Source of the DNA: Actinomycetes bacterium
GTDB lineage: Bacteria > Actinomycetota > Acidimicrobiia > Acidimicrobiales > RAAP-2
DNA: 64,000 bases
Assembly (NCBI GenBank): GCA_021793395.1
Contig: JAJYSU010000003.1
Location: 1 to 64,000, forward strand
Direction: 5' to 3'
Position 1 is the stretch's first letter, and the number at the start of each line of letters is the position of its first letter. The position numbers were made by a program, and so were the translations under genes. The notes below the pieces were generated by a model, which saw only the letters and a list, made by a program, of their open reading frames with translations, did no database searches and was not told where the DNA came from. This document shows positions 16,884 through 25,887 of this stretch, one piece after another.

Positions 16884-17033
16884 TCCTTCACGTGGCGCGA
16901 CGGCTACCTGCACCCGGGTGACGCACCGGGACTGGGCGTAGCGCTGAACGTCGACGAAGCGGGAAAGTATCCCTACGTGCGCGCCTATCTCCCCTATAAC
17001 CGGTTGGCGGACGGAACGGTACACGACTGGTGA
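16881..17033 (+). other. In-frame C-terminal part of manD beyond the amber codon
   Basis: Directly after the TAG the same frame continues with [19 protein letters not shown] and [16 protein letters not shown], then TGA. This is the normal C-terminal end of ManD proteins, where the motif DGYLHPG...PGLGV is conserved. There is no frameshift, deletion or start codon, so the only lesion is the stop. A single C-to-T change in a CAG codon would create it. The segment is not expected to be translated unless the stop is read through. Confidence 0.88.
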
Positions 17034-17124
17034 GTACCGGGGGACTGACGCGGCGCGAGCGAGAGGACTCGGCGAGGTCGAGCGGCGCGGCTCGCACGAT
17101 GACGCCACGATCGCAGGACCGCCC

Positions 17125-19092
17125 GTGACCAAGCCCGCCAGTGCGCCACCGACCCAGGACAAGGGAGCACCGACCGCCCCGCCCCCGCCACCCGCGTGGC
17201 GCCACTACCTGTGGCTCGTGGCGCTCGCGCTCTTCGTTCTCCTGCTGTTCTTCGTTCCGGCGACGAGCAGCCAGACTCCGGTCACCCTGAGCTACTCCAG
17301 CTTCATGAGTGACGTCACCGCTCACACGGTGAAGAGTGTCACGCTGGAGACCAGCGGTGCGGCGACGGGCACGCTGTCTAGTGGCAAGAACTACACCACG
17401 GCCATCCCGCCTCAAGCCGGGCAGTCTCTCCTCGACGATCTACGCGCCAATGGCGTGCAGATCTCGGCCCAAACGACGGGAACCTCGTTCGGAACCGACG
17501 TCCTGTCGTGGCTCATTCTGCTGTCACCGTTTCTGGTGTTCGGTTACATCTGGTGGCGGATGTCGAGGGGGTCGGGTGGTCTGCAAGGGGCACTCGGGGT
17601 CGGACGATCCAAGGCCAAGGTCTTCGATGAGGAGCGTCCCACGACCACCTTCGAGGACGTCGCCGGGTACGAGGGGGCCAAGCTCGAGATTCGCGAGGTG
17701 GTGGACTTTCTACGCCGACCGGAGCGCTACGTGCGAGCGGGGGCCATGGCGCCTCGTGGCGTCCTGATGGTCGGCCCCCCCGGGACTGGCAAGACGCTCT
17801 TCGCCCGCGCCGTCGCGGGAGGGGCCAACGTCCCGTTTTTCTCGGTCACGGGCTCCAGCTTCGTCGAGATGTTCGTCGGCGTCGGTGCGGCACGCGTGCG
17901 CGATCTCTTCGCCGAAGCGCGCAAGCGCGCGCCCGCAATTATCTTCATTGACGAGATCGACGCGATCGGCCAGCGCCGTGGTGGAGCCATGGTCGTCGCG
18001 AACGACGAGCGCGAGCAGACCCTCAACCAACTTCTCGCTGAAATGGACGGATTTGATCCCGCCGAGGGAATCGTCGTACTCGCGGCGACCAATCGACCAG
18101 AGGTGCTCGATCCGGCGCTGTTGCGTCCGGGTCGCTTCGACCGTCAGGTGATCATCCCGCTGCCGACTCTCACCGAGAGGCTCGCCATCTTGCGGGTGCA
18201 CGCGCGCGGCAAGAAGCTCGGCCCCGACGTCGACCTCGAGGTCGTCGCACGAGGGACGCCCGGCTTCTCCGGAGCCGATCTCGCGAATCTGATCAATGAG
18301 GCGGCGATCGTGGCCGTGCGGTCGGATCGTGATGTCCTTAGTGCCCAGGACTTCGATCAGGCTCGTGATCGGATCATCCTTGGATTGCGGGAGGGTTCCA
18401 ACGTGCTGATGCCCGACGAACAGCACGCGGTGGCGGTGCATGAAGCGGGTCACGCACTGGTGGCGGTCTACAGCGACAAGGCAGATCCCATTGCCAAGGT
18501 GACGATTCTGCCCGCCGGCCAGACGCTGGGCGTGACCGAGCAGCTGCCGCTCTCCGAGCGTCACCTCTACGGCGAGGACTATCTCTACGAGACCCTCGCC
18601 GTCTTTCTTGGGGGGCGGGCGAGTGAGGTGGTCGTGTTGGGTCAAGGCTCAACCGGGGCGTCCAACGATCTGGCTAAGGCGACCGAATTAGCCACCAAGA
18701 TGGTGCGCGAGTTTGGCATGTCACCAGTGATTGGTCCCGTGGGTTACCCATCGGGGGGATCGGTCTACTTGGGCGAAGGGGGGAATGCCCTGTCGAGTCG
18801 ACCCTTCGCGGAGGCGACCCAGGCCGCCATTGACGCCGAGGTCGCGCGCATCGTGCACGAGGCCGAGCAGCGAGCGATGGCGGTGGTGAGGGAGCACCGT
18901 GACGTTCTCGATCAACTCGTATCACTCCTAGTCGCCAACGAGACCGTTGACGGCACGGTGGTGTACCAGTTGGCTGGTCGGCCCGAGCCAACGAGCGTCG
19001 GCGGTGTGACGATGGCCCCCGATCACGCGCGAGCCGCGACCGAGACAACTCGTGGTGCGTCGCCCGACGCGTCGCCCACCACGCCGGCGTGA
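17125..19092 (+). CDS. ftsH: ATP-dependent zinc metalloprotease FtsH
   Basis: A 655-residue membrane AAA+ protease for quality control of membrane and regulatory proteins. Two transmembrane segments (about residues 28-46 and 126-145) flank a short periplasmic domain. The AAA module has Walker A GPPGTGKT at 217-224, Walker [12 protein letters not shown] near 274 and the second-region-of-homology [12 protein letters not shown]. The protease site is HEAGH at 439-443, with the third metal ligand in [13 protein letters not shown]. The N-terminus is Pro-rich ([17 protein letters not shown]). It follows the glucuronate operon by 91 bases and is probably independent of it. Confidence 0.95.
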   Translation: MTKPASAPPTQDKGAPTAPPPPPAWRHYLWLVALALFVLLLFFVPATSSQTPVTLSYSSFMSDVTAHTVKSVTLETSGAATGTLSSGKNYTTAIPPQAGQSLLDDLRANGVQISAQTTGTSFGTDVLSWLILLSPFLVFGYIWWRMSRGSGGLQGALGVGRSKAKVFDEERPTTTFEDVAGYEGAKLEIREVVDFLRRPERYVRAGAMAPRGVLMVGPPGTGKTLFARAVAGGANVPFFSVTGSSFVEMFVGVGAARVRDLFAEARKRAPAIIFIDEIDAIGQRRGGAMVVANDEREQTLNQLLAEMDGFDPAEGIVVLAATNRPEVLDPALLRPGRFDRQVIIPLPTLTERLAILRVHARGKKLGPDVDLEVVARGTPGFSGADLANLINEAAIVAVRSDRDVLSAQDFDQARDRIILGLREGSNVLMPDEQHAVAVHEAGHALVAVYSDKADPIAKVTILPAGQTLGVTEQLPLSERHLYGEDYLYETLAVFLGGRASEVVVLGQGSTGASNDLAKATELATKMVREFGMSPVIGPVGYPSGGSVYLGEGGNALSSRPFAEATQAAIDAEVARIVHEAEQRAMAVVREHRDVLDQLVSLLVANETVDGTVVYQLAGRPEPTSVGGVTMAPDHARAATETTRGASPDASPTTPA

Positions 19093-20125
19093 CGCGACGC
19101 GGCGGATCGGGTGCTGGCGTTCACCGACTGACCTCGTTACCAGGGTGGTCGTGACGAGCACCTTCACGGAACGTCGCTGATGCTTCACGAGGTGGTCACG
19201 AACTGACAATTAGCGGTACGGGTGTCCGTCGACACCGTCGCAAGGAAGTGGCGCCGACACGGGTGATGGGCTGGCGCCACTCGCACCCGAGCACTGATGG
19301 TCACGACGTGTTCGTGCTCGGCGACTGTGGCCGGGCGACGAACGTCGTTGTCGCACTTGGTGCGCCGGCCGAGACGCGAACCCGGAACCTGTTGATGAAG
19401 AGGGGGATACGAACGGTCGGACCCGTCCGGTGGCGTTGGTCTGGTCCGTGAGATGAACGGTGGGATGTGTGGGGAGCTCGGGAGGCGTAATTTCGAGGGT
19501 GTCTCACGTGGCGTGGAACGTGGATGACGACCCCGAGTAACTGAACTAGGCGGCCGCCCCCTGTTCATCAGCGTCGTGGGGTGGCGTGACGGTGACTCGA
19601 CCGTGCTCGTCTGGTGCCACGCAGTGTGCAGGTGCGCGTGACCGTTGACGAGGCGTCACCGCATCGTCGCCTCGACGGGCGTGATTGCGAAGCGACTCGG
19701 AAGGGTCACCGCGACGATCACCCTGCGGGGATCCCGGGTCGCTGATCTGCTGTCTCACCCTTGAGGTGGTGCGGCGTGGACTGATTGGTAGTACTACGAG
19801 TGGGGGCCCCGCACGACGGACGAAGCGCCACTACGCGCCAAGCCCAGACGGCCTCGCGCTTGGCACGGACCCCTTCAGGTTGGAACATGTTGCGCTGATT
19901 CAGTGACACGTGGTGCTACGGCGTCTCCGTCTCACCCGGGCCGTACCGAGCGACCAGGGACCGGGCGCGAGACCGGTATCACATCAATTCCAGCCCGATC
20001 CCTCAAAGTGCTCGTTTGCGCCGAGGGCTTGAGGCAGTTCGATGCCGGCGGTCCGGAAGTGACCTAACCTCTAATTTGGTGGGCTATCTCTCAGGTTTGT
20101 TCGTGCGGCGACGATTGTTTTCATT
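19093..20125. other. Gene-poor kilobase with degraded remnants
   Basis: I see no intact gene. Around 19197-19270 the plus strand reads QLAVRVSVDTVARKWRRHG and then stops; this resembles the helix-turn-helix of transposases but is too short to assign. The partial tRNA-Lys copy is at 19361-19402. A hairpin GCCAAGC/GCTTGGC lies near 19839-19864. Short open frames here have no recognisable domains, consistent with a decaying accessory region. Confidence 0.6.
19361..19402 (-). repeat. Degenerate partial tRNA-Lys copy (candidate attachment site)
   Basis: 42 bases match the 3' portion of the intact tRNA-Lys at 22635-22676 in the same orientation, with 38 of 42 identical. The match begins exactly at the discriminator base and covers the acceptor 3' strand, the T arm and part of the anticodon loop. 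This is the segment that integrases acting on tRNA genes usually duplicate. It is not a functional tRNA. Confidence 0.75.
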
Positions 20126-21343
20126 ATGATCAGTGGCACCGACCCGCCAGTTTCGACGGGCGAATCACAGTCCCCAGGGGGTCCCGCGAGGCGCGTCCAG
20201 GCCACGGAGCGAATCGCCGAGCGCGTCGCACTGGGAAATGCCCTCGAAGAGCGAACGAATGACGTCGTGCGCTGGTGTCAGTTGGAGTTCGTGAAGCACT
20301 CGGGAACCACCTTCGACGAGGTGGCTGCGCAGGACGCTCGGTGGGAGACCACCTCCTTGGCGGTGCATTCGATCGCCCAATGGCTCACGAGTGGTGTGTC
20401 GGCCGATCACCTTGACCGTGAACAAATTGCTTCGCTGGGCCGGGTGGCAGTACAGCAACGAGGGGCTCGTATGTTGTCCGCCCGCGTCGGCGAGCAACCA
20501 GAGGTTGAGTCCGGTTCGCGACCTAGCCCGCATATCGACACGCACTTCCAGTTGTCGGTCGCTCTTATCACCAGGCTCAACCTCTGGTGGAGCGAAGCGA
20601 CTCGCACCGTGCTGGCCGAGGAGGCTGCCCGATTGGAGATCAGCACGGCCACGCTCGACGAAGCCTGCGACATGGTGATGAAGAGTTGTCGCTCAAGTTT
20701 GGTGCGCATGGCCAAGCAGTTCGACGCGGAGTTCGAATCGCTTTACGAGCGGATGTCGCACCTGGCGCGCTACGACGCGCTCACGGGCCTCGTAAATCGA
20801 GCCACGCTGGTCGAGTGGCTCGAGCGAGCGAACGCTCGACTGGCCCGGCATCCAGGAGGTCTGGTCGTTGCCTTCATGGACGTGGACAACTTCAAGGACG
20901 TGAACGATGCGTACGGACACGCGTGGGGGGACGAAGTGCTCGTCGAACTGGCATCACGTCTCGTCACCCAGATGCGTCCTGAGGACGTCGTCGCTCGTTT
21001 CGGGGGTGATGAATTCGTCGCTATTTTCGCTGACCTGACCGATCCGTTGGACGCGGCGCCGAGGATGGTCGAGCGCCTGCAATCCATCGTCACCGAGCCC
21101 GTGAGAGTGAATGGAGAGGATCTCCACATGACTATCAGTATCGGGATCGCCGTCGTTCAGGGACCCGGATGTTACACAGATGAGGTTCTGGCCCAGGCTG
21201 ATACGGCCATGTACTCGGTCAAGAAGACGGGGAGCAACAAGATCGTCATCGTGGAGAGCGGTTCACCCGACCGGTCCGTTGCGCCACGGTCAGTGGGCTC
21301 CACGCTGCGCCGCAGCAACCAGGGTTCCGACTCGTCTGCGTAG
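20126..21343 (+). CDS. GGDEF-domain diguanylate cyclase
   Basis: A 405-residue soluble protein. The C-terminal GGDEF domain (about residues 215-375) starts with YDALTGLVNRATL, has FMDVDNFKDVNDAYGHAWGD and the active-site GGDEF at 293-297. An RPED inhibitory-site motif lies exactly five residues upstream, so product inhibition by c-di-GMP is expected. Residues 30-210 are mostly helical with no transmembrane segment, and probably sense a cytosolic signal or dimerise; I do not recognise that part. No phosphodiesterase gene is near. It is the only intact gene in the tRNA-Lys-bounded region. Confidence 0.88.
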   Translation: MISGTDPPVSTGESQSPGGPARRVQATERIAERVALGNALEERTNDVVRWCQLEFVKHSGTTFDEVAAQDARWETTSLAVHSIAQWLTSGVSADHLDREQIASLGRVAVQQRGARMLSARVGEQPEVESGSRPSPHIDTHFQLSVALITRLNLWWSEATRTVLAEEAARLEISTATLDEACDMVMKSCRSSLVRMAKQFDAEFESLYERMSHLARYDALTGLVNRATLVEWLERANARLARHPGGLVVAFMDVDNFKDVNDAYGHAWGDEVLVELASRLVTQMRPEDVVARFGGDEFVAIFADLTDPLDAAPRMVERLQSIVTEPVRVNGEDLHMTISIGIAVVQGPGCYTDEVLAQADTAMYSVKKTGSNKIVIVESGSPDRSVAPRSVGSTLRRSNQGSDSSA

Positions 21344-21556
21344 CCGAGGACCTTACGCTCGACGGGTTCGTGATGGCCCCCGTTTACCTTGATCAGCGTG
21401 TCGGATTGCGAATCACCAGAGCCACACTTCGACAGTAGGGGTCAACGGGAATCCCAGAACGAGCCCCGTGACCGCGTAGGACCTCGGTCCATTCTTTTGG
21501 CCGACGTCGTAACGATTAGCAAGATCGGGCAAGTAGAAGTTTCTGGCTGCGCGCAC

Positions 21557-22483
21557 TGATTCGGTCCAGGTATTCCGGAGGCTCTCTGTCTTTGATCTCT
21601 CAGGCCGCGTGAGCCCGAGATTGCTCAGCGTAGTCTCCCTCGACCTCGCTCGGCGTTTGGTCGTTCAGTTCGCCGTGGAGTCGTTCGTCGTTAAACCACG
21701 ACACCCACGCGCAGGTCGCTATTTCGAGGTCGTCGAGTTCGTTCCCGTGGCCCCGGTCATGTAGGCGATGTCGCTTGTCCGCACGGCATCGAGACGTCCC
21801 TGGTTGACGTGTCGGCTCACGAGGCCCCCTGGATAGTTCGCGTTCGGGTCGGCCTTCGTGGTGACCCGGAACAGACGCGGACACGTTCCTGGTAGTCCCC
21901 GGGCGCACGCGCATCGCCACGGCCTTCTCGTTCACGGGCTGACCGGCCTCGCGAAGGTCTGTGGTGGCGGAGCCGTAGTTCCCATGGGGGTGTGGTACGA
22001 GTCCGTGATCGCCTCGTCGATCTCGTCGATCTCGTCGATCTCGTCGCGGCGCCACTTCGCCGGCGTGGTTCGTCGTTAGCTACGGCGCCACTGGTAAGGG
22101 CCCCAACGCGAGACCTCGAGCAGTCGCGCCACGCGGTCGACGTCGAAGGTCGCGCACTCCTTTCATCAGAGCGAACCTTGGCGCGGTGGGGGACTCGCGG
22201 CGACGTACGCGGCCGCTTCTTGTACGAACTCGTTGTCCTTCGCCTGTTCGGTGACCTGGCGACCAGGCGCACGAGCTCGGCTCGCTCGGTGGCGCTGAGG
22301 CTCGTCACTCGTTCCCTCGAGCGTCCGGGCGTCGACGTTCGTCACGGACCATCGCCGTAGCGAGTTCTCGGCCACCACGATCTCTCTCGCGACCTCGGTG
22401 ACGCGTGGACCCGAGTCAATGACGCGGTGGGCCGCCTCGATTCTGAATTCGAGAGTGATCTTCCTTCTGGTTGGTGGTGTCAT
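21557..22483 (-). pseudogene. Broken IS3-family transposase (orfA/orfB remnants)
   Basis: The minus strand from 22483 encodes an orfA-like start, RRKITLEFRIEAAHRVIDSG and later KDNEFVQEAAAYVAAS, the leucine-zipper end of IS3 orfA products. The orfB part is scattered over frames: a piece reads NYGSATTDLREAGQPV, and the C-terminus ATCAWVSWFNDERLHGELND is the conserved D,D-E-end WFN..RLHG motif. Much of the catalytic core is missing. A right-end-like inverted repeat TGATTCGGTCCAGGTATTCC begins at 21557. The left end is not clear. Confidence 0.8.
22011..22044. repeat. 9-base tandem repeat (CTCGTCGAT)
   Basis: Three copies of CTCGTCGAT followed by a partial fourth, inside the broken transposase. 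It may have expanded by slippage after the gene lost function. Confidence 0.8.
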
Positions 22484-22634
22484 GGTGACAACCTTCTCGC
22501 CGACTCAACGAGCTGGCTTATCGGGTGTCCACTTCCTCGGAAGTCTCAGACCGTCACGAAAGCGTGGGGGATTGCGGGGCTTCTCCTGCGAGCGCACAAC
22601 GCCAATGAACACCAAAGTACCTGATCAAACCCGG

Positions 22635-22707
22635 TGCGCCGGCCGGGACTTGAACCCGGAACCTGTTGATTAAGAGTCAAATGCTCTGCCAATTGAGCTA
22701 CCGGCGC
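22635..22707 (-). tRNA. tRNA-Lys (anticodon CTT)
   Basis: A complete 73-base cloverleaf on the minus strand: acceptor GCGCCGG pairing with CCGGCGC, D stem GCTC/GAGC, anticodon loop CTCTTAA, and T arm CCGGG-TTCAAGT-CCCGG. The anticodon CTT reads AAG. The outermost anticodon-stem pair is a T-C mismatch. CCA is not encoded. Its 3' end is duplicated at 19361-19402. Confidence 0.93.
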
Positions 22708-22744
22708 GAGACGAGTCTATACCGGATCGTACGCGCGCCACGGG

Positions 22745-24169
22745 TTACGGTCGCTGAATGGCCTTCACCTCGAGGAACTCCTCGAAGCCGTAACGTCCCA
22801 GTTCACGGCCGATACCCGACTGTTTGTAACCGCCGAAGGGGGCGACGACGTTGAAGGCGCCACCGTTGATTTCGACTTGACCCGTTCGCAGTTGGCGCGC
22901 GACCTCGAGAGCCTTTTCGTCGCTGCCCGCCCAGACGCCACCGGCGAGTCCGTAGGACGAGTCGTTGGCGATCGCGATGGCTTCTTCTTCGGTGTCGTAG
23001 GGGATGAGGCAGAGGACGGGGCCGAAGATCTCCTCGCGGGCGATCGTCATGTCATTGGTGACGTCGGAGAAGATCGTGGGTGCCACGTAGTAGCCCTCGT
23101 CCAGGCCGACCGGTGGGGCAGTACCGCCGCAGATCAGGCGGGCACCTTCGTTGATCCCCGTCGTTATGTAGTGTCGCACGCGTTCGAGTTGGGCCCCGCT
23201 GACGAGTGGTCCCAGCAGGCTCGAACCAGTGACGGGATCGGCGGGTGCCAGGTTCGTGGCGGCGTTGACGGCGAGGTCTTCAATCTCAGCGAGCCGAGAG
23301 CGCGGAACTACCATCCGTGTCAGGGCCGAGCAGGTTTGACCCGAGTTCAGGTAGCACTTGAAGACACCGTCGGGTACGGCGCGAGAGAGGTCCGCGTCGG
23401 GGAGAATTACGTTGGCGGATTTGCCACCGAGTTCGAGAGACACACGCTTTACCATCTCTGCGGCGATCTGCATGACGCGCTTTCCCGCGCGCGTGGAGCC
23501 CGTGAAGGAGACCATGTCCGTCTTGGGGTGCGCGACGAGTGCTTCACCGACGACGGGGCCAACTCCGGTGATGAGATTGAACACGCCGTGGGGCAAACCG
23601 ACATCGTTGATGATGTCGGCGAGGAGAAAAGCGTTCACGGGGGCGACCTCGCTCGGTTTGAGAACCACCGTGCATCCCGCACCGAGGGCCGCGGCAACCT
23701 TGTTGGCGATCTGGTGTAGTGGGTAATTCCACGGAGTTATTGCCACCACCACGCCTACCGGCTCTCGTAGGAGGAGCGAGTTTCCGACGACCTCTTCCCA
23801 CACGAAATCCTTCGTGCGCTGGGCGTTGTCGGCAAAGGTCGCTGTCGGCAGGCCCACCTGGATCGCCTTGGCAAGGGCGAGGGGCATACCTACTTCGTGC
23901 GCGATGGTGAGGGCAATCTCGTCACCGCGTTGAACGAGCTGGTCGGAAATTCGCTGCAGAAAATCGGCTCGTTCGGCGGGGGCGGTACGGGACCACGAGG
24001 GGAAGGCCGCGGCCGCAGCGTCGACCGCGCGGTTGGCTTCGTCGACGGTACCTTCGGGAACCGTGGCGTAGGGTTCCCCTGTGCCCGACGTGGTGACGGT
24101 GAGCGCCGAGGGAGAGGCCGCGGGAACCCACTGTCCGTCAATGTAGAAGGACTCGCGTGCGATCATCAT
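22745..24169 (-). CDS. Aldehyde dehydrogenase family protein
   Basis: A NAD(P)-dependent aldehyde dehydrogenase of about 474 residues. The cofactor part has [20 protein letters not shown] and [28 protein letters not shown] precedes the general base in [18 protein letters not shown]. The catalytic Cys is in [15 protein letters not shown]. The C-terminus [19 protein letters not shown] and [14 protein letters not shown] are standard. I chose the ATG at 24169 because GGGGGTG lies just before it; an ATG at 24181 is possible. TAGATT about 37 bases upstream is a candidate -10. The substrate is unknown. Confidence 0.92.
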   Translation of the reverse strand: MMIARESFYIDGQWVPAASPSALTVTTSGTGEPYATVPEGTVDEANRAVDAAAAAFPSWSRTAPAERADFLQRISDQLVQRGDEIALTIAHEVGMPLALAKAIQVGLPTATFADNAQRTKDFVWEEVVGNSLLLREPVGVVVAITPWNYPLHQIANKVAAALGAGCTVVLKPSEVAPVNAFLLADIINDVGLPHGVFNLITGVGPVVGEALVAHPKTDMVSFTGSTRAGKRVMQIAAEMVKRVSLELGGKSANVILPDADLSRAVPDGVFKCYLNSGQTCSALTRMVVPRSRLAEIEDLAVNAATNLAPADPVTGSSLLGPLVSGAQLERVRHYITTGINEGARLICGGTAPPVGLDEGYYVAPTIFSDVTNDMTIAREEIFGPVLCLIPYDTEEEAIAIANDSSYGLAGGVWAGSDEKALEVARQLRTGQVEINGGAFNVVAPFGGYKQSGIGRELGRYGFEEFLEVKAIQRP

Positions 24170-24272
24170 GGTCACCCCCATGAGCGCTCGTCGCGCTCAC
24201 CGCGCAATCTACTCGGCGTGACACCTCGCGGACTCGGTTCTTCGACGATCAAGTGCGATCGCGACTTCATGG

Positions 24273-24346
24273 GGTGAGCGACGGGGGTCGAACCCGCGAC
24301 CTCCAGGACCACAACCTGGCGCTCTAACCAACTGAGCTACGCCCAC
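24273..24346 (-). tRNA. tRNA-His (anticodon GTG)
   Basis: Cloverleaf on the minus strand: acceptor GTGGGCG pairing with CGCTCAC, D stem GCTC/GAGC, anticodon loop TTGTGGT, and T arm GCGGG-TTCGACC-CCCGT with one weak pair. Base 24347 supplies the extra 5' G typical of tRNA-His. The discriminator is C. Confidence 0.93.
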
Positions 24347-24426
24347 CACGTACGTGACTGATCCAGTATGGCACAGGTAATGAGGTGACCCAACGTGCGG
24401 GGCCATGCTCACTACGATGGCTCCGA

Positions 24427-24500
24427 GCCCCTGTAGCTCAACTGGATAGAGCAGACGGTTTCTACCCGTCAGGCTGCGGGTTCGACTCCTGCCGGGGGCA
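24427..24500 (+). tRNA. tRNA-Arg (anticodon TCT)
   Basis: Cloverleaf on the plus strand: acceptor GCCCCTG pairing with CGGGGGC, D stem GCTC, anticodon stem GACGG/CCGTC with loop TTTCTAC, and T arm GCGGG-TTCGACT-CCTGC. The anticodon TCT reads AGA, a rare codon in GC-rich genomes. The discriminator is A. Confidence 0.93.
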
Positions 24501-24669
24501 CAAGGCGAGGCCCGTACGATCACGGAGGCGTCGTGCGATGTTCGAATTTCGGCGCGCTGCAACGTCGAAAATCATGAAAAGTGACCATTTTTGATGCGCG
24601 GCCTTTGCTACTCTCTCACGGGTCATCGATGTTCGTGGGCGAGGGGTCTTCGGCTCGTGGCAGGGGGGG

Positions 24670-24675
24670 TAGAGT
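24670..24675 (+). promoter_or_regulatory. Leaderless promoter of the pot operon
   Basis: TAGAGT ends six bases before the ATG at 24682. No ribosome site precedes the start, in agreement with a leaderless mRNA. Confidence 0.6.
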
Positions 24676-24681
24676 CGATCA

Positions 24682-25887
24682 ATGTCGAACCGCACCGTTG
24701 ACATGACAGAGGTCTCGAGTGGTTTCGCCGACGTGAGTGCGGGGCGTAAGCCCATCGTTACGATCGAGCACGTCACGAAGATCTTTCAAGACGCCCCCGC
24801 AGTAGACGACCTCAACTTGGAAATCTACGAGGGTGAGTTCTTCAGCCTTCTCGGTCCGTCGGGCTGCGGGAAGACGACGACGCTACGCATGCTCGGAGGT
24901 TTCGAGGAGCCAACGTCAGGTCGTATCTTTCTGGGCGGCAAGGAGGTTACCTACCTCGCGCCGTACCGGCGCGACGTGAACACAGTGTTTCAGTCCTACG
25001 CGCTGTTTCCTCACCTGAGCATCTTCGAGAATGTCGCCTTTGGGCTGAAGCGCAAGCGTATGGATAAAGCCGAGATTCGTCGACGGGTGTCGACGATGCT
25101 CGAACTCGTGGACTTGCCCCACATGGAGGGGCGGCGCACCTCGCAGTTATCGGGCGGTCAGCAGCAGCGAGTGGCGTTGGCTCGGGCTCTGGTGAACGAA
25201 CCCACCCTCTTGCTGCTCGACGAGCCAATGTCGGCATTGGACGCCAAGCTTCGTCACCAGATGCAGATTGAGTTGAAGCGCATCCAGACGCAAGTGGGCA
25301 TCACCTTCCTCTACGTCACTCACGATCAGGAGGAGGCCATGACCATGTCGGACCGCCTCGTCGTGATGCGACTGGGTCGTATTGAGGGGATCGGTTCGCC
25401 ACGCGAGGTGTACGACCGTCCCACCACCGAGTTCGTCGCGACCTTTCTGGGCGCCTCGAACCTCCTCGCGGGTGACGTGACCGCCCTCGAGGGTTCGGTG
25501 GCGACGGTGACCCTGACGAGTGGCACGACCCTGCGAGTGGGCGCTGAGCGACTACCCGAGAAGCGAGTAGGACTGAGCGTGAAGGTGGGCGTGCGCCCAG
25601 AGAAGATCACGATCGGTGCCGGCGACGGCGGCACGATGTCCGGTCAGAACAGCCTGCGGGGTCGTGTGAGGGTCTCGACCTTTACCGGCGTTGGCAATCA
25701 GTACATCGTGGAGACGTCGTGGGGAACTGACCTCACCGTCTACGCCCAGAACATCGGTCAGGCCGCGGCACCACGCAGTGGTGATGAGGTGGTGCTCACG
25801 TGGCCAGTCGAGCACACGTTCGCAGTGCACCCGATGGCGCACGGATCGGTAGAAGAAGAAGCAACAATGGGGGAAATTGATGAGTGA
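24682..25887 (+). CDS. potA: Spermidine/putrescine ABC transporter ATP-binding protein PotA
   Basis: A 401-residue ABC ATPase powering polyamine import. Walker A is LLGPSGCGKTTT near residue 60, the Q-loop VFQSYALFPHL, the signature LSGGQQQRVALARAL, and Walker B LLLLDEPMSALD followed by VTHDQEEAM. Residues 250-390 form the TOBE regulatory domain (VRPEKITIGAG). The N-terminus carries some 25 residues before the domain. The four genes run in the order potA-D-B-C with overlaps, so a single transcript is likely. Spermidine and putrescine specificity is inferred from family and neighbours. Confidence 0.93.
   Translation: MSNRTVDMTEVSSGFADVSAGRKPIVTIEHVTKIFQDAPAVDDLNLEIYEGEFFSLLGPSGCGKTTTLRMLGGFEEPTSGRIFLGGKEVTYLAPYRRDVNTVFQSYALFPHLSIFENVAFGLKRKRMDKAEIRRRVSTMLELVDLPHMEGRRTSQLSGGQQQRVALARALVNEPTLLLLDEPMSALDAKLRHQMQIELKRIQTQVGITFLYVTHDQEEAMTMSDRLVVMRLGRIEGIGSPREVYDRPTTEFVATFLGASNLLAGDVTALEGSVATVTLTSGTTLRVGAERLPEKRVGLSVKVGVRPEKITIGAGDGGTMSGQNSLRGRVRVSTFTGVGNQYIVETSWGTDLTVYAQNIGQAAAPRSGDEVVLTWPVEHTFAVHPMAHGSVEEEATMGEIDE

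Larger units (their letters stand above)
19361..22676. mobile_element. Putative remnant of a tRNA-Lys-integrated genomic island
   Basis: The region is framed by the partial tRNA-Lys repeat on the left and the 3' end of the intact tRNA-Lys on the right. This is the geometry expected when an element inserts at a tRNA 3' end and restores the gene. Inside are a diguanylate cyclase, a broken IS3-family transposase and long stretches without genes. No integrase survives, so mobility now is unlikely. The boundary call rests on the direct repeat alone. Confidence 0.55.

Noticed and set aside
15795-17033. Reading the ManD TAG as a recoded codon (pyrrolysine or alternative code)
   Set aside because: TAG is used as an ordinary stop in the same window (tig, clpP, nadD, arfB), and nothing else suggests recoding.
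19248-19451. Small protein with ETRTRNLL-like sequence
   Set aside because: This sequence is the translation of a tRNA fragment; such frames are well-known false genes near tRNA-like sequence.
22011-22044. CRISPR-like repeats
   Set aside because: The repeat unit is nine bases with no spacers; it is a simple tandem repeat. No other CRISPR candidate was seen in the window.
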